From Vibrio agarivorans (GTDB taxonomy: Bacteria > Pseudomonadota > Gammaproteobacteria > Enterobacterales > Vibrionaceae): 64,000 bases of DNA. The DNA lies in assembly GCF_030409635.1 (NCBI RefSeq), contig NZ_JAUFQF010000004.1:2886241-2950240 (forward strand), written 5' to 3'. This document shows, in pieces, positions 19,499-27,803 of this stretch (within the stretch, counting starts at the first letter, position 1; every line of letters begins with the position of its first letter). A program made the translations under genes and the position numbers. The notes under the pieces are model-generated. The model was not told the DNA's origin, searched no databases, and saw only the letters and a list, made by a program, of their open reading frames with translations.

Positions 19499-22001
19499 TT
19501 AAACCATGATTTCTTGTGCTGCTGGGAACCAAGACTGTGCCTTAATGGTGTCGAGTGGCTCATTAAATGACGCAATATAAGCGGCTTTCTCGCCCTCACC
19601 GAACGCACCTTTAACCACGATCATCTCACTCATGGCCTGTGCCTGGTCACTGATAAAACGACTAACCATATTTTGATTACCATCTTGATATTGCATATGG
19701 CGGCTTTGGTCTTTGATCAACGAAGAAAGGCAAGTCTGTAGGTCTTTGAGGGAACGGTTTGATTCAATGTGATAAGCATAACCATCGGCTATTTTTTGTC
19801 TTGCCCAATACTCTATTCCCTCGAGTTCGATAGGCTGACGAGTCAGAAATAGCCCCTGACTTTGATACAAGCAAGGCTCAATAACAACCGGAGTATGCTT
19901 AAATTCAGGTTGGCCCGATAGACTATCGGTGTATGGCGCAATAAGATTACACGGTTTGCTATTGTTGGCGGTTTGACCATTCCAATGAATCGGCACAAAT
20001 AGCTCTGCCAATTGCTGCTGTGGTGAATACGTGACTTTCGCTAAGCACTCGCCGAAACGGTTGTGTAGGCGCGCAATAGACTGATCCTTTAAACCATACT
20101 TCGCCGCAGTATCAGGATGAACGAGTACATAAGGCTCTGGGGTGTGATCGCCTAATTGCGCAGCCAAGCCTGTGCGAGTCATGGTATGCCAGTGATCGCG
20201 AGTACGGCCACTATTCAACAATAGTGGATACTCACTATTGACCGTGCTCTGTGGTGGCTTATGACTAACAGGGACAAAGCGCGCCTTAGCATCAGCGGTG
20301 TAAAACTGACCATGGGTGAAAAAGCGTTGATTGACGACCTCCGTTTGGTGCTTGAGCACAGGCCATTGCTGTGGCTCTAACACGCTATACCCTTGATCAT
20401 CTAACTGACTCAAGCCAATCAGAGAGAAATCTCGCTCTCCGTTCATGTTCCCTAACCCTGTCAGTGTCGCGTACTCTTTGAAAATTTCCCCTTCGTGCAG
20501 ATAATCAAAGGCTTCACCAAATCCCATTTTTTGTGCGACCTGAGAGATAACCCACCAATCAGGCCTTGCGTCTCCGGGGCTTGGCATTACACGTCTTTGT
20601 CGCGACACTCGGCGTTCAGAGTTGGTCACTGTACCTGACTTTTCGCTCCAGCCCTGCACAGGTAATAACAAATCTGCCAGTGCCGTGGTTTCTGTCTGCT
20701 TGATGCAATCTGACACCACGACAAATGGGCAGTTTGCTAACGCTTGCTTGACCTTTTCTGAGTTCGGTAAACTCACCGCAGGATTGGTTGCCATTATCCA
20801 CACGGCTTTGATTTTACCATCCGCCATGGCATCAAACATATCCACTGCCTTTAGACCTGGGCGATTGGCTAATAAAGGGGCTTGCCAGAACTCGCTCACC
20901 AACTGATGATGCTCTGGGTTATCAAGTTCCATGTGTGCACAGAGCATATTGGCCAGCGCCCCCACTTCGCGCCCCCCCCATCGCATTGGGCTGTCCGGTA
21001 ACAGAAAATGGACCACAACCCGGCTTACCGATTTTTCCGGTTGCAAGGTGGCAATTGAGGATACTGTTGACCTTATCTGCACCGCTGGTTGATTGATTGA
21101 CACCTTGCGAGTAGACCGTCACCACTTTGTTTGTCTGTGCAAATAGCTGGTAGAAAGCAGCAAGTTGCTCGCCACTTAGCCCCGTTTGACGCTCAATACG
21201 CTGCTCTTGTTGTGCTGATTCCAGCGCTTGTTCAAACTGTTGGGTATGCTTTTTGATAAAGGTTTGATCAACATGATTATGGCGATGAAGGTAATTTAGC
21301 AGCCCATTAAACAAGGCAACATCGGCTCCTGAGTCAATTGATAGATGCAGATCAGAGATCTCGTCAGAGTCAGTCTCGCGAGGGTCGATCACCACGACCT
21401 TCAATTGAGGATTAGCCTGCTTTGCCATGCGTAGACGTTGAAATAGAACTGGATGGCACCACGCTAGATTTGAACCCACCAATACCACCAGCTCCGCTTG
21501 CTCTAAATCCTCATAACAGACCGGAACCGTATCCGCTCCAAAGGCTCTTTTGTGGCCCACCACCGAAGAAGCCATACAAAGACGAGAGTTACTATCAATA
21601 TTCGCTGTGCCCATAAACCCTTTGATCAATTTATTGGCGACATAGTAGTCCTCTGTGAGCAGCTGTCCAGAGACATAGAAGGCCACCGAGTCTGCACCAT
21701 GTTGTTTTATGGTTTGGGCAAATTTCTCCGCTACCAATGAAGTCGCATCCGACCAGTCTAAACTTTGCTCACCGTGAGGCGTATTCAATGTTGGCGTCAG
21801 TAACCTTCCGTCTTGAATCACTGTCTCGCCGAGCGCGATCCCTTTTGTACAAAGTTTGCCATAATTAGAGGGGTGGCTTTTGTCTCCACGAACTTCAAGC
21901 TCTCCCGAGATTGTTGGGCGAGCCTCTACTCCGCAACCCACACCGCAATACGCACATGTCGTTTTTATCCAACCATCGTTCTGTTGAGTCACTACTATCA
22001 C
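19499..22001 (-). pseudogene. nasA: Assimilatory nitrate reductase catalytic subunit, frameshifted in a G8 tract
   Basis: Molybdenum enzyme that reduces nitrate to nitrite in the cytosol for nitrogen assimilation. Two overlapping frames together encode one protein. The 5' part (20922-22001) carries the N-terminal 4Fe-4S motif CAYCGVGCGVEA...GKLCTKG and most of the first molybdopterin region; it reads through to PNAMGG and then derails into a short false tail. The 3' part (from about 20980 down to 19499) continues with GGREVGALANMLCAHMEL, the exact family continuation. The break is a run of eight Gs (minus strand; 20972-20979) where seven would keep frame, and the total span of 2503 bp is 834 codons plus one base. 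The first possible GTG is at 22001; the GTG at 21992 has AGGG at good distance. Apart from the extra base the gene looks intact. A recent mutation, slippage/phase variation or a sequencing error are all possible. Confidence 0.9.
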
Positions 22002-22035
22002 CCTAGTTATTCATTCCGTTGATTACCAATCACAA

Positions 22036-22051
22036 AGCAATATTCAATCCA
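22036..22051 (-). promoter_or_regulatory. Candidate sigma-54 promoter for nasA
   Basis: On the minus strand TGGATTGAATATTGCT keeps the invariant GG (-24) and GC (-12) at the exact ten-base separation and the full TTGCT -12 block; the -24 block TGGATTG departs from TGGCACG in the middle. It lies about 35-45 bp upstream of the nasA start codons. Confidence 0.45.
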
Positions 22052-22168
22052 ACCGTAAAAAAATATAACTATTTGAATATTTATCCCTACAAAACAATAA
22101 GATAAAACAAAACTACCCCTAAAGTATTATATTGAATATTGTAATTTTATAACCAGCAAACAACTTAC

Positions 22169-22196
22169 TTGCACCAGCTTGAACAGTTTTGCACCA
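22169..22196 (+). promoter_or_regulatory. Candidate NtrC-type half-sites
   Basis: Two direct copies of TTGCACCA spaced by 20 bp (two helical turns). The half-site TGCACCA is the left arm of the enterobacterial NtrC consensus. The right arms are degenerate, so binding is a prediction only. Confidence 0.35.
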
Positions 22197-22327
22197 CAAA
22201 AGCCCAATTTATAGCAAATTTAGCCTTAAACACCCTGATAAACATGCTTACCTTCATGACACAAAAACCACCCAAACCATTGTTCAAAAAGAACTTTGCA
22301 ACAAAGTAACAACAGTAATTTTACATC

Positions 22328-22343
22328 TGGCATTTAATTTGCC
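22328..22343 (+). promoter_or_regulatory. Candidate sigma-54 promoter for cobA-nirBD operon
   Basis: TGGCATTTAATTTGCC matches the -24/-12 consensus TGGCAYRN4TTGCW in all but two positions, with exact GG-GC spacing. The expected transcription start is near 22354, about 45 bp before the cobA ATG. Confidence 0.6.
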
Positions 22344-22397
22344 TCTAATCATTCAAGCAATAACCAATGACACGATAGGTGCTGGGCAGGAAGCAAC

Positions 22398-23198
22398 ATG
22401 ACAAATACTCTATATCAATCCGGTCATATTACCCTCGTTGGTGCGGGGCCAGGCGATCCTGATCTCCTAACGATTAAGGCCATGAAGGCGATAGAAAACG
22501 CCGAGTGCATCATCTTTGACAACTTAGTCAGCCGTGAAATACGTCAACTATTTCCCCAAAGCGCGCAACAAATTTATGTTGGTAAAGCCAAGAATCATCA
22601 CAGCTCAACACAAGATGAGATCAACCACACGTTGCTCAATTGCGCTCAACAGGGCTTGCGAGTTTGCCGTGTTAAAGGGGGTGACAGCTTTGTTTTTGGC
22701 CGAGGTGGAGAGGAGATGCTGTTTCTGGCTAAACACGGTATCAAGGTGAATGTTGTTCCTGGCATTACCGCCGCTTCTGGTTGCACTACGTATGCCAATA
22801 TTCCACTCACACATCGTGGCCTCGCCCAAGGCTGTACTTTTATTACTGCCCATGCAGATAAAGACTTAAGCCTCAACTGGGATGCACTCGCGACACTCAA
22901 TCAGACATTAGTGGTGTATATGGGGCTTTCAAAAACTCAATGGCTAAGTGACAAACTCTCTGCGTGTGGTATGTGCCCAAGCACGCCGGTCGCACTCATA
23001 GAAAAAGGTTGTACACCTGATCAGCGTATTGTGACTGGCACACTTGAAACTCTGACCCAATTAAAAGAGCAGCATGCCATTCAATCGCCTGCACTGATAG
23101 TCATTGGACGAGTGGTCAGTGTCTCGCAGCAAATGAGCTGGTTACAACAGCTTCAACAAACAGATAACAACGCACAGCCGATCAAGCTGTCAGCATAA
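22398..23198 (+). CDS. cobA: Uroporphyrinogen-III C-methyltransferase
   Basis: Methylates uroporphyrinogen III twice with S-adenosylmethionine to make precorrin-2, the siroheme precursor. The 266-residue protein has the SUMT signatures ITLVGAGPGDPDLLTIKA near the N-terminus, VCRVKGGDSFVFGRGGEE near residue 95 and VPGITAASGCTTYANIPLTH near residue 120. There is no CysG-type dehydrogenase/ferrochelatase domain, so siroheme completion must come from elsewhere. It is first in the operon ahead of nirB, which needs siroheme. The start has AGGAAG upstream. Confidence 0.94.
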   Translation: MTNTLYQSGHITLVGAGPGDPDLLTIKAMKAIENAECIIFDNLVSREIRQLFPQSAQQIYVGKAKNHHSSTQDEINHTLLNCAQQGLRVCRVKGGDSFVFGRGGEEMLFLAKHGIKVNVVPGITAASGCTTYANIPLTHRGLAQGCTFITAHADKDLSLNWDALATLNQTLVVYMGLSKTQWLSDKLSACGMCPSTPVALIEKGCTPDQRIVTGTLETLTQLKEQHAIQSPALIVIGRVVSVSQQMSWLQQLQQTDNNAQPIKLSA

Positions 23199-23254
23199 TT
23201 AACAGTTTCAATTTCACACGAATAAGTAAAGTTTAAGAGCAAAGGAATGAACTC

Positions 23255-25804
23255 ATGACAAAACAAAGAATTGTGGTTGTCGGTAATGGCATGGTTGGCC
23301 ATAAGTTTATCGACTCATTGATCGCCGCTGATCGAGATGACCTGGATATTATTACTTTTTCTGAAGAACCAAGACTCGCCTATGACCGAGTACAACTGAC
23401 CTCTTATTTCACTGGAAAGACGGTAGAAGATCTGTCACTAACAGATGAGCTCTACTATCAAGAAAATGGTATTCATTATGTGGTGAATGAAAAGGTGACT
23501 GGGCTTGATACCGAGAATAAACAGGTGATCACCGCATCGGGTCGTGTGGAGCCGTACGATAAGTTAGTACTTGCTACCGGTTCATATCCCTTTGTTCCGC
23601 CAATCCCAGGCAATGATCAAGCTCATTGTCATGTCTATCGTACAATTGAAGACCTCGATGCCATTGAACTATCTAGCAAACAGAGCAAGTCGGGCGTTGT
23701 CGTCGGTGGCGGCCTACTCGGCCTAGAAGCGGCCAACGCCATTAAAAACCTTGGTTTAGAAACCCATGTCGTTGAGTTTGCGCCACGCCTCATGGCGGTG
23801 CAATTGGATGAGGGGGGCGGTGCCCTACTACGTCGTAAAATTGAAAGCCTTGGTGTGACTGTACATACCGAAAAAGCCACCACTGAAATCGTTGCAGGCG
23901 AAACATCACGTTATCGCATGAACTTTGCCGATGGCACCCACGTTGAAACCGATATGATCGTTTTCTCAGCCGGTATTCGACCACAAGATGAGCTCGCTAA
24001 AGAGACCCAAATCCAGTTAGGTGAGCGTGGCGGTATCGCAATCAATAACTTCTGCCAAACCAATATAGACGATGTGTATGCGATTGGTGAATGTGCGTTA
24101 TGGGATAACAAGATATTTGGTCTTGTCGCCCCGGGTTACCAAATGGCGAAAGTCGCTGCGGGTCATATTATCGACTCTGAAAGCGAACACGCCTTCACTG
24201 GTGCAGATATGAGTACAAAACTCAAACTACTTGGGGTTGATGTGGCGAGTATTGGTGAGGTTCATGGTCAAACCGAAGGCGCTCAATCATACACCTATAA
24301 CGACGAGATTGAGCAAGTCTACAAGCGCCTGATTATCTCTGCTGACGGCACCAAGATTGTCGGTGCTGTATTAGTTGGTGACGCTGAGGCCTATGGCACA
24401 TTATTGCAGTACAAACAAAACGATATGCCGCTTCCGTCCAACCCTTCTGTTCTTATCTTACCGAACACTGCCGATGATAGCTCTGGTGCGATGGGAGTCG
24501 ATGCGCTGCCTGATACGGCGGTCATCTGTTCATGTTTCGATGTCACTAAAGGCGATATCAAAGACGCTGTAGCAGCAGGCTGCACCACAATGTCGGCTTT
24601 AAAAGAGAGTACCAATGCCTCGACAGGCTGTGGGGGGTGTAGTGCTCTAGCAAAGCAAGTTCTAGATAGCGAATTGCTCAGCCTCGGTGTAGAAGTGAAT
24701 AACGACCTGTGTGAACACTTTGCCTACACACGGCAAGAGCTGAGCGACATTGTGCGCATCAACAAAATCAAGACGTTCGATGAGTTGTTAACGCAATATG
24801 GTAAGGGCCTGGGTTGTACGGTCTGTAAGCCCGCTATTGGCTCAATCCTCGCGAGTTTTTGGAATGATTACATCCTTGAAAATGAGCATATGGAACTGCA
24901 AGACACCAACGATATCTATCTTGGTAACATGCAAAAAGACGGTACATACTCTGTTGTTCCGCGTATCGCGGGGGGGGAAATTACCCCAGATAAGCTAATT
25001 GTCTTGGGCGAGGTCGCAAAGGAGTTTGATCTCTATACCAAGATCACCGGCGGTCAGCGTGTTGACCTATTTGGTGCGCAACTCAATGATCTCCCTATCA
25101 TCTGGAAAAAACTCGTCGATGCTGGCTTTGAAACCGGTCACGCATACGGCAAATCAGTTCGTACGGTCAAATCTTGTGTCGGCAGCACTTGGTGTCGCTA
25201 TGGAGTCGATGACAGCGTAGGGTTCGCTATCGATATTGAAAACCGCTACAAGGGTCTGCGCTCCCCGCACAAACTTAAATTCGCCGTTTCTGGATGTACT
25301 CGCGAATGTGCCGAAGCGCAATCTAAAGACATCGGTATCATTGCTACAGATAACGGCTGGAATCTCTATGTGTGTGGTAACGGCGGCATGCGTCCTCGTC
25401 ATGCTGATTTACTGGCAACAGATCTCGACCGCGAAACCCTAATCAAATACGTCGACCGAGTGCTCATGTTCTATATTCGCACCGCTGATCGCTTACAGCG
25501 CACATCCGTGTGGCTAGAAAACTTAGAAGGTGGCATTGAATACCTCAAACAAGTCGTTATTGAAGACAAACTGGGTGTATGCAGTGAGCTTGAGAGCGAG
25601 ATGGCAGCCAATATTGCCAAGTATCAATGTGAATGGAAGACCACCATTGAATCGCCAGAAAAACTCAAACGTTTCAACCACTTTATTAACAGTGATGCGA
25701 GAGACGAACAGCTCAACTTCATTGAAGTTCGTGACCAAAAGTTACCAGCACCCAAAGCTAAGCAAACCCTCGGTGACATTGATGTTGTCGAAGTTGAGCA
25801 ATAA
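23255..25804 (+). CDS. nirB: Nitrite reductase (NAD(P)H) large subunit
   Basis: Reduces nitrite to ammonium in the cytosol. The 849-residue protein has an N-terminal FAD/NAD(P)H-binding domain (IVVVGNGMVGHKF; VVVGGGLLGLEAANA near 150; VYAIGECALW near 275). A BFD-type [2Fe-2S] region follows near 420-455 (CSCFD...STGCGGC), and then the sulfite/nitrite reductase halves with siroheme/4Fe-4S cysteines (KSCVGSTWCRYG near 640 and SGCTRECAEAQ near 677). All cofactor ligands are visible. It lies 56 bp after cobA and 10 bp before nirD, in one operon with the nitrate transporter. Confidence 0.97.
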   Translation: MTKQRIVVVGNGMVGHKFIDSLIAADRDDLDIITFSEEPRLAYDRVQLTSYFTGKTVEDLSLTDELYYQENGIHYVVNEKVTGLDTENKQVITASGRVEPYDKLVLATGSYPFVPPIPGNDQAHCHVYRTIEDLDAIELSSKQSKSGVVVGGGLLGLEAANAIKNLGLETHVVEFAPRLMAVQLDEGGGALLRRKIESLGVTVHTEKATTEIVAGETSRYRMNFADGTHVETDMIVFSAGIRPQDELAKETQIQLGERGGIAINNFCQTNIDDVYAIGECALWDNKIFGLVAPGYQMAKVAAGHIIDSESEHAFTGADMSTKLKLLGVDVASIGEVHGQTEGAQSYTYNDEIEQVYKRLIISADGTKIVGAVLVGDAEAYGTLLQYKQNDMPLPSNPSVLILPNTADDSSGAMGVDALPDTAVICSCFDVTKGDIKDAVAAGCTTMSALKESTNASTGCGGCSALAKQVLDSELLSLGVEVNNDLCEHFAYTRQELSDIVRINKIKTFDELLTQYGKGLGCTVCKPAIGSILASFWNDYILENEHMELQDTNDIYLGNMQKDGTYSVVPRIAGGEITPDKLIVLGEVAKEFDLYTKITGGQRVDLFGAQLNDLPIIWKKLVDAGFETGHAYGKSVRTVKSCVGSTWCRYGVDDSVGFAIDIENRYKGLRSPHKLKFAVSGCTRECAEAQSKDIGIIATDNGWNLYVCGNGGMRPRHADLLATDLDRETLIKYVDRVLMFYIRTADRLQRTSVWLENLEGGIEYLKQVVIEDKLGVCSELESEMAANIAKYQCEWKTTIESPEKLKRFNHFINSDARDEQLNFIEVRDQKLPAPKAKQTLGDIDVVEVEQ

Positions 25805-25814
25805 GGAGAGTCCT

Positions 25815-26180
25815 ATGAATACAATGACAATCAAACCCGCTACTACCACTTCATGGCTAACCGTCTGCACACTGGCAGACCTCTCCCCTAACACCGGCGT
25901 TTGCGCCCTTGTGGCCGGTAAGCAAGTCGCGATCTTCAACTGTCAACGATCCGGCGCTCTATACGCCATTGACAACTATGACCCGATTGGCAATGCCAAC
26001 ATCCTATCGCGCGGCATTATTGGCTCAATCAACGATGAGCCTGTCGTGGCATCACCACTGTATAAACAGCACTTCAGCCTCACGACAGGCGCATGTTTAG
26101 AAGAGCCGGAGTATCAGGTCAAAACCTACAGCGTTCGTGAGCACAACGGTGAAATTCAAGTGCTCGTATCAACAAAATAA
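25815..26180 (+). CDS. nirD: Nitrite reductase small subunit
   Basis: Rieske-like small subunit of the assimilatory NADH nitrite reductase, 121 residues. It follows the NirD pattern: WLTVCTLADLSPNTGVCALVAGKQVAIF, IDNYDPIGNANILSRGIIG, VVASPLYKQHFSLTTGACLEEP. The Rieske cysteine/histidine pairs are not conserved (SPLYKQHF holds only His), as usual for NirD. The same frame is open upstream inside nirB, but the ATG at 25815 has AAGGAG at proper distance. Confidence 0.95.
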   Translation: MNTMTIKPATTTSWLTVCTLADLSPNTGVCALVAGKQVAIFNCQRSGALYAIDNYDPIGNANILSRGIIGSINDEPVVASPLYKQHFSLTTGACLEEPEYQVKTYSVREHNGEIQVLVSTK

Positions 26181-26234
26181 AAATTATCAAAATTAAAGTC
26201 TGTCAATTATACGGAAGTAATTCGAGGCAAAATT

Positions 26235-27704
26235 ATGCAAGACAATCAATTTTCAATCTTTTCATTTAAAGGAAAAATGAAAATCCTCCATTTGAGTTGG
26301 ATGGCGTTTTTCATCACTTTTGTAGTGTGGTTTAACTTCGCTCCATTGCTGCAAATGGTCAAAGAGACACTGGGTCTTAGCACCCAAGAAGTGAAAACAC
26401 TGCTGATTCTCAACGTGGCACTCACCATACCTGCTCGTGTGATAATCGGTATGCTTACCGATAAATATGGTCCGCGATTGGTGTACTCCGCGCTTTTAGC
26501 AGTTTGTTCCATTCCCTGCTTTATGTTTGCATTTTCAGACTCATTTATGCAGGCCGCCATCGCTCGATTCCTGCTCGGCTTCATCGGCGCCGGCTTTGTG
26601 ATTGGTATTCGCTTGGTTTCGGAGTGGTTCCCACACAACGAACTGGGTACCGCAGAAGGTATCTATGGTGGTTGGGGTAACTTTGGTTCAGCCGCTGCCG
26701 CATTTACTTTACCGACTGTGGCTTTGCTCTTTGGTGGTGACGAAGGTTGGCGCTACGCAGTAGCGATTACCGGGGTAATGAGTCTTGTGTTCTCATTCAT
26801 CTTTTACCGCAATGTGTCTGATACACCAAAAGGCTCTACTTACTTCAAGCCGAAACACCTAACCGCAATGGAAGTGACATCCAAAGGCGACTTCTTCTTC
26901 CTTTTGGGTATGAAGATCCCGATGTATGCCGTTCTCGCCCTACTCGCGTGGAAGCTGTCACCAAGTGGCATCGGGATGTTGAGCGATACTATGGTCTATG
27001 GCATCTACGCTGGCCTCATCGCCCTTTATGCTATCGAAGCATCTCAAGTCTGGAAGGTCAATAAAGGCGTGTTTACCAAGCCGGTCGAAGAGATCCATCA
27101 ATATAAGTTTAAGCAAGTTGCGGTGCTGAATGTTCTCTACTTTGCAACCTTTGGCTCAGAGCTAGCCGTCGTTTCTATGCTTCCTCTGTTCTTCTCTGAA
27201 ACGTTTGAGCTATCACCGGTGTTAGCGGGCATGGTGGCATCAGCCTATGCTTTCATGAATCTAATGTCTCGCCCAGGCGGTGGTTGGATTTCAGATAAAT
27301 TTGGTCGCAAATCAACACTACTCTTTTTGACTGCAGGCTTGGCCATGGGTTACTTCATGATGGGTCAAGTGGGCAGTGAATGGCCAGTATGGCTTGCCGT
27401 TGTGTGTGCCATGGTGTGCTCTTTCTTTGTTCAAGCTGGCGAAGGGGCTGTCTTTGCAACAGTGCCACTAATTAAGCGTCGCATGACAGGACAAATTGCA
27501 GGGATGACTGGGGCGTATGGTAACGTGGGTGCCGTGACATATCTTACTGTTCTCTCTTTTGTTGATTATCAAACCTTCTTCTATGTCATCGCAGCTACCG
27601 CAGTGATTGGATTTGTAGCCTTACTGTTCATGGAAGAGCCCAGTGGCAAAATTGCCGAAGTTAATGCAGATGGCAGTGTGACCTTAATCGATGTCTCACA
27701 CTAA
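26235..27704 (+). CDS. MFS nitrate/nitrite transporter (NarK/NasA family)
   Basis: Major facilitator protein of 489 residues and about twelve membrane segments. The nitrate porter signatures are visible: the conserved Arg in [21 protein letters not shown], the glycine-rich [18 protein letters not shown] in the first half and [33 protein letters not shown] in the second, plus the MFS loop MLTDKYGPR. Its place after nirBD indicates nitrate uptake for assimilation. It is followed by a hairpin at 27730-27757 before the kinase gene. Names in use include narK and nasA; I leave the symbol empty. Confidence 0.93.
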   Translation: MQDNQFSIFSFKGKMKILHLSWMAFFITFVVWFNFAPLLQMVKETLGLSTQEVKTLLILNVALTIPARVIIGMLTDKYGPRLVYSALLAVCSIPCFMFAFSDSFMQAAIARFLLGFIGAGFVIGIRLVSEWFPHNELGTAEGIYGGWGNFGSAAAAFTLPTVALLFGGDEGWRYAVAITGVMSLVFSFIFYRNVSDTPKGSTYFKPKHLTAMEVTSKGDFFFLLGMKIPMYAVLALLAWKLSPSGIGMLSDTMVYGIYAGLIALYAIEASQVWKVNKGVFTKPVEEIHQYKFKQVAVLNVLYFATFGSELAVVSMLPLFFSETFELSPVLAGMVASAYAFMNLMSRPGGGWISDKFGRKSTLLFLTAGLAMGYFMMGQVGSEWPVWLAVVCAMVCSFFVQAGEGAVFATVPLIKRRMTGQIAGMTGAYGNVGAVTYLTVLSFVDYQTFFYVIAATAVIGFVALLFMEEPSGKIAEVNADGSVTLIDVSH

Positions 27705-27729
27705 TCTCACTCGACTTTAATCACTCGCC

Positions 27730-27765
27730 CAACCTAGCCCTTCCTGTGGCTAGGTTGTGTGTTTT
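27730..27765 (+). terminator. Hairpin between nitrate transporter and PP2C/kinase gene
   Basis: Ten-base perfect stem CAACCTAGCC / GGCTAGGTTG with an eight-base loop, then TGTGTTTT. It is a weak terminator or attenuator that would set how much of the operon transcript reaches the phosphatase/kinase gene. Confidence 0.5.
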
Positions 27766-27803
27766 CACTCTGGCTCAACAGGGTCACGTTGGATAGGACG
27801 ACC

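Larger units (their letters stand above)
22002..22397. promoter_or_regulatory. Divergent nasA / cobA-nirBD control region
   Basis: 396 bp of AT-rich DNA between divergent nitrate assimilation units. It contains a sigma-54-type element facing each way (22036-22051 minus; 22328-22343 plus) and two direct TTGCACCA octamers exactly 20 bp apart (22169-22176 and 22189-22196). These octamers resemble NtrC half-sites and lie about 150 bp upstream of the plus-strand element, a normal enhancer distance. No gene is supported within it. Confidence 0.55.

Noticed and set aside
19499..21103. A separate 534-residue molybdopterin protein
   Set aside because: Its first 40 residues are out-of-frame translation of nasA; the remainder is the C-terminal part of the same gene after the G8 frameshift.
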